Source: Clostridiales bacterium (GTDB lineage Bacteria > Bacillota > Clostridia > Oscillospirales > CAG-272). From it: DNA of 64,000 bases. Made by a program: the position numbers and the translations under genes. How positions within the stretch are numbered: the stretch's first letter is position 1; every line of letters starts with the position of its first letter. The stretch covers positions 19,746 to 83,745 of the forward strand of contig JAAZAV010000034.1 of the NCBI GenBank assembly GCA_012514145.1, in the 5' to 3' direction. The notes under the pieces were generated by a model, which saw only the letters and a list, made by a program, of their open reading frames with translations, was not told the origin of the DNA and ran no database searches. This document shows, piece by piece, positions 28,730-37,436 of the stretch.

Positions 28730-28766
28730 AAAATGCCGGGGCGCTTTAACAGCACTCCGGCATTTT
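28730..28766. terminator. Bidirectional terminator between convergent genes
   Basis: AAAATGCCGG (28730-28739) pairs with CCGGCATTTT (28757-28766). It has A/T runs on both sides and lies between the stops at 28685 (+) and 28814 (-). Confidence 0.8.
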
Positions 28767-28813
28767 CTTATTTCTGCATCCGTCAATCAGCGTGGTTTTA
28801 TCTGTGTTCGGGT

Positions 28814-29677
28814 TTATCTGTCTTCGTTCAGCGTTTCTGCGGTGCGGCGGGCATATGCGAGGAAATGCGGCATCAGCGGGTCGGGATATCTGCCGTAGAC
28901 CAGCTCCAGAGAGAGCTTTCCTGTGTAATCTGCGTCGCGCAGCACCTTCATCTGCGCCGTCCAGTCGGTGTTGCCCAAGTATGGCAGCAGATGCTGATCT
29001 TTTGTCCGGTCGTTGTCGTGCACATGAGTGCAGACAAGCCGGTCGGCGACTTTTGCAAGCTCCATGAAATCGTTTGCGCCGAATGCCACATGGGCGTGTC
29101 CGAAATCCCAACATACGCCTACCTTGTAGCCGTTAAACAGCTCAAGGGTGGCAAGCAGCTCGTCAACCGTGGAACAGCAGCGGGAGCGCTCGCCCGGGCG
29201 GGTTTTATAGCCGTCCTCGAAAAGATTTTCGAACGCCGTTGTCACGCCAAGCGAGGAGGCGTAGTCCACCAGCGGGGTCATATACTCTTTTGTATAGGCA
29301 ACGGCGTCCTCGGAGGTGTAGGGTTTGTCGCCGCATTTGTATTCGTCGGCGTGTATAACGCAGTATTTCGCGCCCACCAGCGCAGTGGCGGTTATCATGT
29401 TCTTTATCAGCACCGCAAACTCGGCGGGATCGGCATTGCCGTAGCGTCCGAAGGGGGCGTGAGTCTGCTCCGCCGTCATGCCAAGGCTGTCAAGCTCCTC
29501 GCGCAGCCGTCTGCAGTCGTCCTCCCAGCCGGCGGTACCGGTGACGGGATTGATGTCGAGGTAACGGAAACCCGCGTCACGGCATAGTTTCACCGCCTCC
29601 GAAAGTGTGCGCTTTTCGGTGGTGCCGTATTTGTGGCAGGCGTAGTTTGCGTTAATGGCAAGTGGGAATTTTTCCAT
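28814..29677 (-). CDS. Sugar phosphate isomerase/epimerase-like TIM barrel
   Basis: 287 residues. The start MEKFPLAINANYACHKYG at 29677 follows GGAGG by nine bases and overlaps the end of the upstream dehydrogenase gene by 26 bases. Metal-site blocks of the xylose-isomerase-like barrel are TTAFENLFEDG, CWDFGHAHVA, CTHVHDNDR and LSLELVYGRY. It is more like endonuclease-IV-style epimerases than the 19.2 kb protein, so the two are not close copies. It ends a four-gene operon of beta-mannosidase-like GH2, binding protein, dehydrogenase and this enzyme, and probably processes the released sugar. Confidence 0.8.
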   Translation of the reverse strand: MEKFPLAINANYACHKYGTTEKRTLSEAVKLCRDAGFRYLDINPVTGTAGWEDDCRRLREELDSLGMTAEQTHAPFGRYGNADPAEFAVLIKNMITATALVGAKYCVIHADEYKCGDKPYTSEDAVAYTKEYMTPLVDYASSLGVTTAFENLFEDGYKTRPGERSRCCSTVDELLATLELFNGYKVGVCWDFGHAHVAFGANDFMELAKVADRLVCTHVHDNDRTKDQHLLPYLGNTDWTAQMKVLRDADYTGKLSLELVYGRYPDPLMPHFLAYARRTAETLNEDR

Positions 29678-30710
29678 TTCGTTTGTCCTCCCGGGACTGT
29701 CGGCGCACATCATAACCGCAGGCGGTCATGATGATGTCGTGCAGCTCCGCTTCATATTCCGGAGTATAGGGGTTGACCGCCTCGCCGCGGACATAGGAGG
29801 CGAAGTTTTTAAGCAGCCGGTCGTAGCGGCGCTCGGGCGCGAAATCTAACTTCTGCGATCGGTCGCGCCATGGGTCCTGTCTGCCGATGGTTATCTTCGC
29901 CTCGGGGATGTTGGTATTCACCCCGGGCCGGGGCACCTCCATGCGGGAGATATGCAGCGTGGCGTCATAGCCCGAGATTATGACCGAACGGCGGAGAGCG
30001 GCGCCCGGCTCCGATGCGCAGGCGCGGACATAGGACACGCCGTTGTCATAGCGGAATGCCGCCATGCCCAGGTCTATGCTGCCCACATTGTCAAGCCCGG
30101 TGCTTACATTCAAGGGGATGATCTCCTTCGGCACGCCGCAGAAGGTCACTACCAGGTCAATCAGGTGGCAGCCTAAGTAGTAGAGCATACCGCCTTTGAA
30201 GCGCTTCAGCATCTCACGATAGCTTTTGCTGTCGCCGACGCCCATCTGACCCTCCACCGAGAATATATGCCCGAAGGTGCCGTTTTTCACCAGTTCACGG
30301 GCATAGCGGATCGCGGCGTTCTCGCGGTACATGTAACCGAGTTCAAGCGGCAGATTTTTCGAGGCGGCCAACTCGCACATGCGTCTGAACTGCCCCGCGT
30401 CCTCGCTTCCCGGTTTGTCCATGTATACGGGATAGCCGTATTCAAGAGCGCGTATAGCGTTTTCAACCAGTTTGTGTTCGTCGGTCTCGATAATGAAGGC
30501 GTCGGGCTTCGCCGCCAGCGCCCCCTCCCAGGTGATGAACTCATAACCTGCGTAGGCGGGTCGGGTCATCATGTCCGGGATGCGGGATTCGTCCTCCTCC
30601 ACTATGCCGATGACCTCATAGATATCGGTCAGACCTTTCAGCGCCTCGGCAATATGCGCCGAATGCACCCATGTGCCCGTGCCGACCTGTACCACTCTCA
30701 GTTTATTCAT
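29652..30710 (-). CDS. Gfo/Idh/MocA family sugar dehydrogenase
   Basis: 352 residues. Rossmann motif VVQVGTGTWVHSAH; catalytic lysine in PVYMDKPGS; substrate-domain block GGMLYYLGCHLIDLVV. It starts 14 bases after the binding protein stop, with no strong ribosome site, so translation is probably coupled. Together with the overlapping TIM-barrel gene it repeats the dehydrogenase plus isomerase pairing seen at 18-20 kb, though the two dehydrogenases differ in the N-terminal motif (GTGTWVH here, GVGIIG there). Confidence 0.82.
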   Translation of the reverse strand: MNKLRVVQVGTGTWVHSAHIAEALKGLTDIYEVIGIVEEDESRIPDMMTRPAYAGYEFITWEGALAAKPDAFIIETDEHKLVENAIRALEYGYPVYMDKPGSEDAGQFRRMCELAASKNLPLELGYMYRENAAIRYARELVKNGTFGHIFSVEGQMGVGDSKSYREMLKRFKGGMLYYLGCHLIDLVVTFCGVPKEIIPLNVSTGLDNVGSIDLGMAAFRYDNGVSYVRACASEPGAALRRSVIISGYDATLHISRMEVPRPGVNTNIPEAKITIGRQDPWRDRSQKLDFAPERRYDRLLKNFASYVRGEAVNPYTPEYEAELHDIIMTACGYDVRRQSREDKRNGKIPTCH

Positions 30711-30724
30711 ATATTAACGCATTG

Positions 30725-32212
30725 TCAGTTTTTGAGCGACATCAGCGTTTCGAGGTAGGCTTCCAGCGCCGCGTCGTATGATGACTGGTTGGCGGCAAGC
30801 ACCGTCGTCCAGTTTGATTTATTGCTTCCGCAGATAACCCCGCGCAGGGTCACGTTGAAGGCTTTGAGCATCTGGGCGCTGGTGAGACCGAAATCATACT
30901 CCACGCCGCCCTTGATTATGTCGAACATCTGGGCGCTTATTTCGTCCCGGGAATACTTGACCTTAAGGGCGCTCTCAAAGTATGCCGGCGAGACGGTACG
31001 GTAGCTCTCGGAGGCAAAGGCTTCGAGAACAGCCGAGGTTATCTCCTTGTCGGCGGTTATCGGAATCGAGAAGGCCGAGAAGGTGGAGCGCGGGGTGGTT
31101 ATGTAGCGGTCCTGAGCTTCATCATATTTCGGGAAGGGGATGACTCCGAAATCGGTGTCGCTGTCGCGGAAGATAACCACGGAGGCGAACTCCGCAGTGA
31201 TGAACATCGCCCTGCCGCTCGGGAAGGCTTCCGCATATTCGCGCTTGTTGTCAAAGTTAACGGCCGAGCTGTCCCACTCCACCATTTCCTTGCAGCGATC
31301 CATGACATCGACAAACTTTTCGGACGCCATGTCGAAGTGAGGAACTCCCTCCGAGTCGTAGCTCATGGGCGTCAGACCGCAGGCGGTTGTGAAGTTCACC
31401 GCGTGATTCTCGTTGTCGATAACGAGCCCGAAATTGTCGCCCACGTCAACGGCGCCGTCGCCGTTTAAATCCTGATATGCAACCGCCGACATCTCGCGGA
31501 GCGCGTCAAGCGTCCATTTGCCGTCGGTCACAAGTTTATAGGGATCGTCAAGTCCGAAATCGCTTATCTGCTTCTTGTTGAAGAGGAAGCACATCATGCC
31601 CTTGATAACGCCTAAAGACGCCTCGCCCGAGGCAAGGTAAAGCCGTCCGCCCACCGCCAGCTTGTCGATAAGCGAGGTCGACCACCAGGGACGGGTGAAT
31701 TCGAGGTGTTCCATACCGTCGCCCAGCATATCGAAAAAGATGTCGTTCTGAATCATTATGGGATGCAGCACCGAAAGGCCGCCTGCGATGTCGATGGATT
31801 TATCCCCTGCCATCACCGCCGCGATGACGGTATTCATGTAAATTTCCCGCTGCCCCCAGAAATCGGTTGTGGTGTTGGCAAAGATGTTCAGGTCGACATT
31901 AAGCCGCTCCTCGACCTTCATGTTTCGGGTGTAGAGCGCGTCGTTGACGATGTCGCCGTCATTGTCCGCCGTGAACTCGGTGTCAATGGTGTCCCCGCGG
32001 ACATAGATTGACACCCTTTTGCCTCCGAAATCAAGGTCGGGCAGTCCGTCCGCCTCGAAGGCGTCGGCGGTTGTCTCTTCTGTTTCGGTCTCGGTTTCGG
32101 CGGCTTCGGTTACGGTGGTTACCGCCGCATCATCCCCCGTATCGGAAGAACAGGCGGCAAGCGTCAGGAGCATAGACATAAGCAGAACAAGTGCTGTAAT
32201 GCGTATTTTCAT
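30725..32212 (-). CDS. Extracellular solute-binding lipoprotein (sugar ABC type)
   Basis: 495 residues; GGAGG upstream of ATG 32212. Lipobox LAACSS, then a Thr/Glu-rich linker (TVTEAAETETETEETTADA). Calcium loop DLNGDGAVDVGD at 248-259; TDFGVIPFPKYDEAQ present. It lies between the beta-mannosidase-like gene and the dehydrogenase, so its ligand may be a mannose-containing oligosaccharide (inference from neighbours only). Confidence 0.85.
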   Translation of the reverse strand: MKIRITALVLLMSMLLTLAACSSDTGDDAAVTTVTEAAETETETEETTADAFEADGLPDLDFGGKRVSIYVRGDTIDTEFTADNDGDIVNDALYTRNMKVEERLNVDLNIFANTTTDFWGQREIYMNTVIAAVMAGDKSIDIAGGLSVLHPIMIQNDIFFDMLGDGMEHLEFTRPWWSTSLIDKLAVGGRLYLASGEASLGVIKGMMCFLFNKKQISDFGLDDPYKLVTDGKWTLDALREMSAVAYQDLNGDGAVDVGDNFGLVIDNENHAVNFTTACGLTPMSYDSEGVPHFDMASEKFVDVMDRCKEMVEWDSSAVNFDNKREYAEAFPSGRAMFITAEFASVVIFRDSDTDFGVIPFPKYDEAQDRYITTPRSTFSAFSIPITADKEITSAVLEAFASESYRTVSPAYFESALKVKYSRDEISAQMFDIIKGGVEYDFGLTSAQMLKAFNVTLRGVICGSNKSNWTTVLAANQSSYDAALEAYLETLMSLKN

Positions 32213-32236
32213 TGTATATCCTCCAATTATTTATGT

Positions 32237-34996
32237 TCAGAGTGTGATTTCGGTCTTTATGGTTTCTCCGCAGTTCCAGCAGTATGCCGTCAGGGTGAGC
32301 GCGGTCAGCGAGTCGTCCTTTATCCGTACCTCCGCTTCAAGTCTGCGGGATTTTCCTGCGCCGAGGAAGAAGAAATTGTCGTCGAACATCGACAGCGTTT
32401 TGAACTCCTCTATGCCAAGCGTCACCGGGAATGCGGGTTTGCTGCCGGTATTTTCAATCTCAAAGGCGATGCGGGCGCGTCTTTCGGTGCCGCTCCTGTA
32501 TGTCCGGGAACTAAATGTTCTAAGCCGCAGTCCGGCGCCGCCGATTGCGGTTACCTGGGGCTTGAGCCAGGGACCGTTGACGAAATCGATGTTTTCGCAG
32601 GCGTCGGCGCGGCGTTTCGCGGCAAATTCGGTGTCGCGCATACATTCAAGCGCCTTGCACCAGTAGAAGCTCTGCTGCAGTTCGCCGCTCTCGTCCGCAG
32701 CGAAGGCTCGCAGGAAGAAGAAACGATCGCTCCACTCCTCTGGTATGTCAACAGGCGCGGCGTCAAAGCTTATAGAGCCCTCTCCGGCAGTAACTTCGGT
32801 GTCAAAGGTTTCTCTGCGCAGCAGCTCCAACGACGGCGACCAAAGCTCGTAACCCGCCCTTATCTTCTTCGGCTCTCCTATGGAGCAAAGCAGCCGCAGG
32901 TCGGGGGTAAAGCTCTCGCCGGGAGCGAATGTCACCTCGCGAAGCGCGATTTCCGCCACTAGCGGCGAATAGGAGTTCTTAGTCGCATAGTACATGGCGG
33001 TTGTGTCGCCGAGACCGTCGATTAGCTGGATAGCCACGGTCGTCCACTGGCGCTTGAACACCCAGGGCAGGATGCCTCCGGCGACCGGGTAATTCTCACG
33101 CAGGCTCTGCAGCATGATCTGATAGAATTCGTATGCCGAGATCTGGGTCGCCTCGCACATGCGCTCAAGATCCATTTCCCTCACATTGTCGATAATAGAA
33201 GCCCGTGACATCATGCGCGGTATGCGGGAGGGGATGAATTCGGTGAAGTGATTGTGCAGCTCGGGATTCGAGATCTTGAATTCCTCGGAGAATATGGTTG
33301 TCAGTTGTCCGCGGCATTCTTTCTCGCTTATCTGCTGACGCAGGCTTTTGAAGTTGGGGAAGGCGTGTATTCCCGACTCGGCAAGCAGGGGCAGCGCCGA
33401 ATAGATTTTGCGGTACCAAACCGGCTCCATATCCCGGTAGACATGGGTAGAACCCTTGTCGGGCGATGTGCGCATGAACTCGCGGGAGTGGTCAAGGTCG
33501 GCTGTCTCCCGGGCTATCACCCACATAGAGGCGTCGTTGCCCAGCTCGTAGGGGTTGAATTCATTGCCGCCGTTGTGAATTACCAACGAAGGATGATTGC
33601 GTATACGGTAGAGATTCCGGCAGACCTGCGCCGACAGCACCTCTCGGTTCCATTCGGGCGTTGACTGGTTTGCGATGAAGTTGTCCTGCATCACCATTAT
33701 ACCCAACTCGTCGCAAAGCGAATAGAAGCGGTCGTCCTCCGGCATGCCGCCGCCGCTCCAGACACGGAGCATCTGTATTCCGGCATGCTTTGCCAGCTCC
33801 AGCGCCCAGCGGTAATCCTCGTCGGACGAGTCGAACATAAAGTCTATCGGCATCCAGTTCATACCCCGGATGAACATATCACGCCCGTTCACCGAGAAGA
33901 GGAACTTGTCCCAGCGTGTGCGCAGTCTCGGACCGGCGGTGCGTTTGCGCTCCACCGTGCGTATGCCGGTATCGAAACTGAGAATGTCGAGAGGGTTATT
34001 CCCTTCCTCCTCAAATAGTGCCAGGGTGGCGGTATACAGATTCGGATCGCCAAGACCGTTCGGCCACCAGAGCCGGGGGTTTTCAAGTTCTATTCCGCAT
34101 TCGATAAACTGACACTCGCGGTATCTGTCGCGGCGGGTTACCCTCGATTTATCGAGTATCTCCACAATCTCGCGGCTATGATATACGGTTTTCCCGGTGT
34201 CCTTTTCTGCCAGCGAAACGGCAAGATTCAGCCGGCGGTCGGTGGGTACGGCCTCGACTCCGGCGTCATAAGCCCAGCAGTAGCCGTAATTCTTCGTGAT
34301 GTCGCAGGACGGCACCTCGAGCTCCTTCACCTGTTCGTCGGCAAGTTCAACCTCAAGTCTGAGACAAGCCTTTTCGGCGTCCGCCGATATCGTGTATAAA
34401 TAAGGACGGCTTATGTGGGTGGTCGGAACCGTCTCTATCCGCACGCTGCGCCATATGCCGAACTGGATGAAGTCGCCGTTGGAACAGCCCTTGTCGCGAA
34501 CTATATTCCAGGGAACTATCTCGGCGGCATGTCCCGGGTTGTCCCGGGCGCAGGGCGGCGTCAGCTCAACTATCAGTTCGTTGTGCTCCCGCACCTGCCC
34601 GGCTATATTGACTATAGGCCCGCCGAACATGCCTTCATGGGCACATAGCAGCTCGCCGTTGAGCCAGACCCGGGAGCGATAGCCGCAGCCGTCAAAGCAA
34701 AGATATACATCTTTTCCTTCGTAACCGGTAAGTTCAAACTCACGGGCGAAGTACCAGATTTTCTTGTCGATCCAGTGGTAGAGCCTGGAGTTTACGCCGA
34801 TATATGGATCGGGCAGCACTCCCGCTTCGCAAAGATTGCTGTATACCGACCCGGGCAGTGTCGCCTCGCACTCGAGTGTGAGAGACATCGGGTCATCGGT
34901 GCTTTCGTCAAACCATCCGAAACGCCACTTGCCGTCAAGGATGGTCTCGGTTCCGTCAGTACGCCGGTCGATGCAAAAAGTGTGGTATACGTTCAC
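32237..34996 (-). CDS. GH2 beta-mannosidase-like glycosidase
   Basis: 919 residues from a GTG start (34996) with AGGAGG six bases upstream; the overlapping ATG is out of frame and meets TGA at once. The layout matches beta-mannosidases of GH2: N-terminal sugar-binding domain (LDGKWRFGWFDE, VYLCFDGCGYRSRVWLNGE), immunoglobulin-like domain, TIM barrel, C-terminal beta domains. The proton donor is Glu479 in HNGGNEFNP and the likely nucleophile Glu540 in LLAESGIHAFPNF, where the family usually has SEFG. No signal peptide, so it acts on imported oligosaccharides, removing beta-linked mannose or a similar sugar. First gene of the 28.8-35.0 kb operon. Confidence 0.85.
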   Translation of the reverse strand: MNVYHTFCIDRRTDGTETILDGKWRFGWFDESTDDPMSLTLECEATLPGSVYSNLCEAGVLPDPYIGVNSRLYHWIDKKIWYFAREFELTGYEGKDVYLCFDGCGYRSRVWLNGELLCAHEGMFGGPIVNIAGQVREHNELIVELTPPCARDNPGHAAEIVPWNIVRDKGCSNGDFIQFGIWRSVRIETVPTTHISRPYLYTISADAEKACLRLEVELADEQVKELEVPSCDITKNYGYCWAYDAGVEAVPTDRRLNLAVSLAEKDTGKTVYHSREIVEILDKSRVTRRDRYRECQFIECGIELENPRLWWPNGLGDPNLYTATLALFEEEGNNPLDILSFDTGIRTVERKRTAGPRLRTRWDKFLFSVNGRDMFIRGMNWMPIDFMFDSSDEDYRWALELAKHAGIQMLRVWSGGGMPEDDRFYSLCDELGIMVMQDNFIANQSTPEWNREVLSAQVCRNLYRIRNHPSLVIHNGGNEFNPYELGNDASMWVIARETADLDHSREFMRTSPDKGSTHVYRDMEPVWYRKIYSALPLLAESGIHAFPNFKSLRQQISEKECRGQLTTIFSEEFKISNPELHNHFTEFIPSRIPRMMSRASIIDNVREMDLERMCEATQISAYEFYQIMLQSLRENYPVAGGILPWVFKRQWTTVAIQLIDGLGDTTAMYYATKNSYSPLVAEIALREVTFAPGESFTPDLRLLCSIGEPKKIRAGYELWSPSLELLRRETFDTEVTAGEGSISFDAAPVDIPEEWSDRFFFLRAFAADESGELQQSFYWCKALECMRDTEFAAKRRADACENIDFVNGPWLKPQVTAIGGAGLRLRTFSSRTYRSGTERRARIAFEIENTGSKPAFPVTLGIEEFKTLSMFDDNFFFLGAGKSRRLEAEVRIKDDSLTALTLTAYCWNCGETIKTEITL

Positions 34997-35088
34997 ATGC
35001 TACCTCCTGTTTGCAGGTTACATTGGTTCATGTTGATTCCGTGAAAAAACATTGATCTATATCGAATTTATCGAAGCATCTTGCGGAT

Positions 35089-35952
35089 TTACAGAAAATT
35101 TATCAGAGCTATAGCGGTGAGACAGCAGAGCAGCGCCGCGATGTTTGAGAGTTTCAGCTTCACCTCACGGTAGACAATCAGCGATATCAGCCAGGACATG
35201 ATAACTGTAATACCGGCGGTGAAGGGATAAACTATCACCGAGGACAGCTGTTCAAGCGCCTTCATCTGGAAGAGGTTTCCGCCTATTGTGCCCACGGCAC
35301 CGCCTATGCCGCAGATTATCGCCGGAATCAGAGCCTTTTCGATATTCTCCTTTATTCCCTCGCGCACGGGTTTGCGGAAGACGGCAATCACCGCGAATAT
35401 CAGAGCCGAGAATGCGAATCCCCACATGAGAAAAACGTTGGCGCTGCAGTCGGGGAATAGCCGTACCGCGCTTCCCTTCACCGAGGATACCGCGCCGTTT
35501 GCGACACCGGCGCCGAGAGCGCAGATAAACCACTTCATGCCAGCTTTTTTGTTGTCGCCCCGTGGCGTGCACAGAATGACCGCCGCCAGCATGAACAGCG
35601 CACCCAGCGCCGTACCGAGCCGCAGCTCGTCGCCGAACGCCAAAACTCCGTATATGGAAGAGATGAACATACCGATATTGCATATCATCATAGTGGCACC
35701 CAGGGAACCGAGGGAGAAGGAGCGCACCAATAAAAAGATAGTGGTCAGATAGAGCACGCCGAACAGCCCCGCCAGCAGCATCAGCTCCACCGACATAAAG
35801 CCCGCTCCGCCGGCAAAAAGCAGCAGAAGCGCCGACAGAAACACACAGACTCCGTTCTGGATGAAGGAGCCGCCCGGACAGCGCCTGCCGTATTCCTTGT
35901 TCGACAGGTTCTGTATTGTGTAGGAAATCATTGAGAGAGCAAAGTATAGCAT
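35089..35952 (-). CDS. EamA/DMT-family membrane transporter
   Basis: 287 residues with about ten hydrophobic segments in two similar halves, the mark of EamA drug/metabolite transporters. It opens with MLYFALSMISYTIQNLSNKE. GGAAGG stands just before the start. Members export or import small metabolites such as sugars, amino acids or nucleosides. Its promoter is at 35981-36009. It is transcribed toward the beta-mannosidase operon but is separated by 92 bases, so read-through is possible. Substrate unknown. Confidence 0.8.
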   Translation of the reverse strand: MLYFALSMISYTIQNLSNKEYGRRCPGGSFIQNGVCVFLSALLLLFAGGAGFMSVELMLLAGLFGVLYLTTIFLLVRSFSLGSLGATMMICNIGMFISSIYGVLAFGDELRLGTALGALFMLAAVILCTPRGDNKKAGMKWFICALGAGVANGAVSSVKGSAVRLFPDCSANVFLMWGFAFSALIFAVIAVFRKPVREGIKENIEKALIPAIICGIGGAVGTIGGNLFQMKALEQLSSVIVYPFTAGITVIMSWLISLIVYREVKLKLSNIAALLCCLTAIALINFL

Positions 35953-35980
35953 TGTTAACCTTCCGAGTTGGTTTTATGCC

Positions 35981-36009
35981 ATTATAACAGTGCCATACCT
36001 CCAAGTCAA
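35981..36009 (-). promoter_or_regulatory. Predicted SigA promoter of the EamA transporter gene
   Basis: On the minus strand TTGACT (36009-36004), 17-base spacer, TATAAT (35986-35981). Confidence 0.7.
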
Positions 36010-36040
36010 GCCGGTATATCGCAATTCGCGAAACGCCCGG

Positions 36041-36069
36041 TTGACTTTGACCGCACGGTGTGATACCAT
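36041..36069 (+). promoter_or_regulatory. Predicted promoter of the FAD oxidoreductase / GH5-like operon
   Basis: TTGACT (36041-36046), 17-base spacer, TACCAT (36064-36069) preceded by TGA. Confidence 0.6.
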
Positions 36070-36105
36070 AACCCTATATTCAGAAAAGAAAGGTGTGTAA
36101 GCAAA

Positions 36106-37410
36106 ATGCAATATACGAAAAAGATAGAGACCCGTCATAAGGTCGACGTGTTTGTGGCAGGCGCCGGGCCTGCCGGCATCGCGGCGGCAATAACGGCGGC
36201 GCGTCACGGCAAAACCGTCTTTCTCGCCGAGAACAACGGCTGTTTCGGAGGTCTGGGAACCGCCGGACTTGTGCCGGCTTTCTGCCAATTCACCGACGGT
36301 GAGCGCTTCCTTGTGGGCGGCGTCGGACGCGAAATCCGCGATCTGACACTGGGTCCGGCAGTCGATTACACCGCCCGCTTTGAAGCCGTCAATCCCGAAC
36401 GGCTGAAACTGGTCTACGACAAGTTGGTGACCGATGAGCCTAATATAACCTTTTCGTTCTTCACCCGGCTAATCGATGTTGCGGTCAGCGACGGCAATGT
36501 AACCGCAGCCATTCTCGCAGCCAAGAGCGGAATCTTCGCGGTTGAGGCGGACATTTTCATCGATTGCACCGGCGACGGCGATCTCTGCGATTTTGCGGGA
36601 GCCGACAGCGAGTTCGGCGACGAGGAGGGCAATGCCATGCCCGTCACCCTCTGCAGCATCTGGGCGGATATCGACTCGAGCAAAAGGAGCAGCGTCAATT
36701 TCAGTCAGGCTCTCGAACAGGCATTCGCAGACGGCGTATTTTCCAAAGAGGATCGGCACATCTCGGGCTTCTTCAACCCCGCGCCCGGACACAGTGTGCG
36801 CAACGCCAACATAGGTCACTGCTACGAGGTGGACGGAAGAGACGAGCGCTCCCTGACCCGCGCCATGATGGAAGGACGCGCCTATATGGCGGAGTTCAAG
36901 CGTTTCTACAGCGAATATATCGGCGGTCAGTATGAAAATATGCACCTCTGCTGGACGGCGGATATGCTGGGCGTGCGTGAATCGCGTCGTATAATCACCG
37001 ACTACATGCTCTGTGGAGCCGACTTCAAAGCCCGGGCATCATTTGACGACGAAATCGGGCGTTACGCCTATCCGGTGGATATCCACGCCATGAAGCCTAC
37101 TAAAGAAGCGTTTGAGGAGTTCCGGAAGGAATACGAACGTGAAATGCGCTACGGCGTCGGCGAGTCATACGGCATACCCTACCGCTCGCTGCTGCCGAAA
37201 AAGCTGGAGAACGTGCTTGTCGCCGGCCGCTGCATAGGCACCGACAGACAGATGCAGGCGTCCATACGCCCGATGCCGGGCTGCTACATCACCGGCACCG
37301 CCGCCGGAATAGCCGCGTCCATGACAAGCAAGAAGCGCAGCGTTCGAAGCATAGACATTGATAGATTGAAGGAAGCGATAAGAGCCGACTTCGGCAAGGA
37401 TACGATTTAA
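36106..37410 (+). CDS. FAD-dependent oxidoreductase (PF12831-type)
   Basis: 434 residues. FAD motif GAGPAG at 19-24; ENNGCFGGLGTAG contains the GCxGG box shared with the 23.2-24.4 kb protein. Other shared blocks are FIDCTGDGDLCDFAG, VRESRRIITDYMLCG, YGIPYRSLLPKKLENVLVAGRC and the C-terminal glycine-rich helix (GCYITGTAAGIAA). No signal peptide. It is followed after 26 bases by a GH5-like glycosidase, so as with its paralogue it is tied to carbohydrate use. The actual substrate and electron acceptor are unknown. Confidence 0.82.
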   Translation: MQYTKKIETRHKVDVFVAGAGPAGIAAAITAARHGKTVFLAENNGCFGGLGTAGLVPAFCQFTDGERFLVGGVGREIRDLTLGPAVDYTARFEAVNPERLKLVYDKLVTDEPNITFSFFTRLIDVAVSDGNVTAAILAAKSGIFAVEADIFIDCTGDGDLCDFAGADSEFGDEEGNAMPVTLCSIWADIDSSKRSSVNFSQALEQAFADGVFSKEDRHISGFFNPAPGHSVRNANIGHCYEVDGRDERSLTRAMMEGRAYMAEFKRFYSEYIGGQYENMHLCWTADMLGVRESRRIITDYMLCGADFKARASFDDEIGRYAYPVDIHAMKPTKEAFEEFRKEYEREMRYGVGESYGIPYRSLLPKKLENVLVAGRCIGTDRQMQASIRPMPGCYITGTAAGIAASMTSKKRSVRSIDIDRLKEAIRADFGKDTI

Positions 37411-37436
37411 TCATATCACATAGGGAGAGAAAACAG

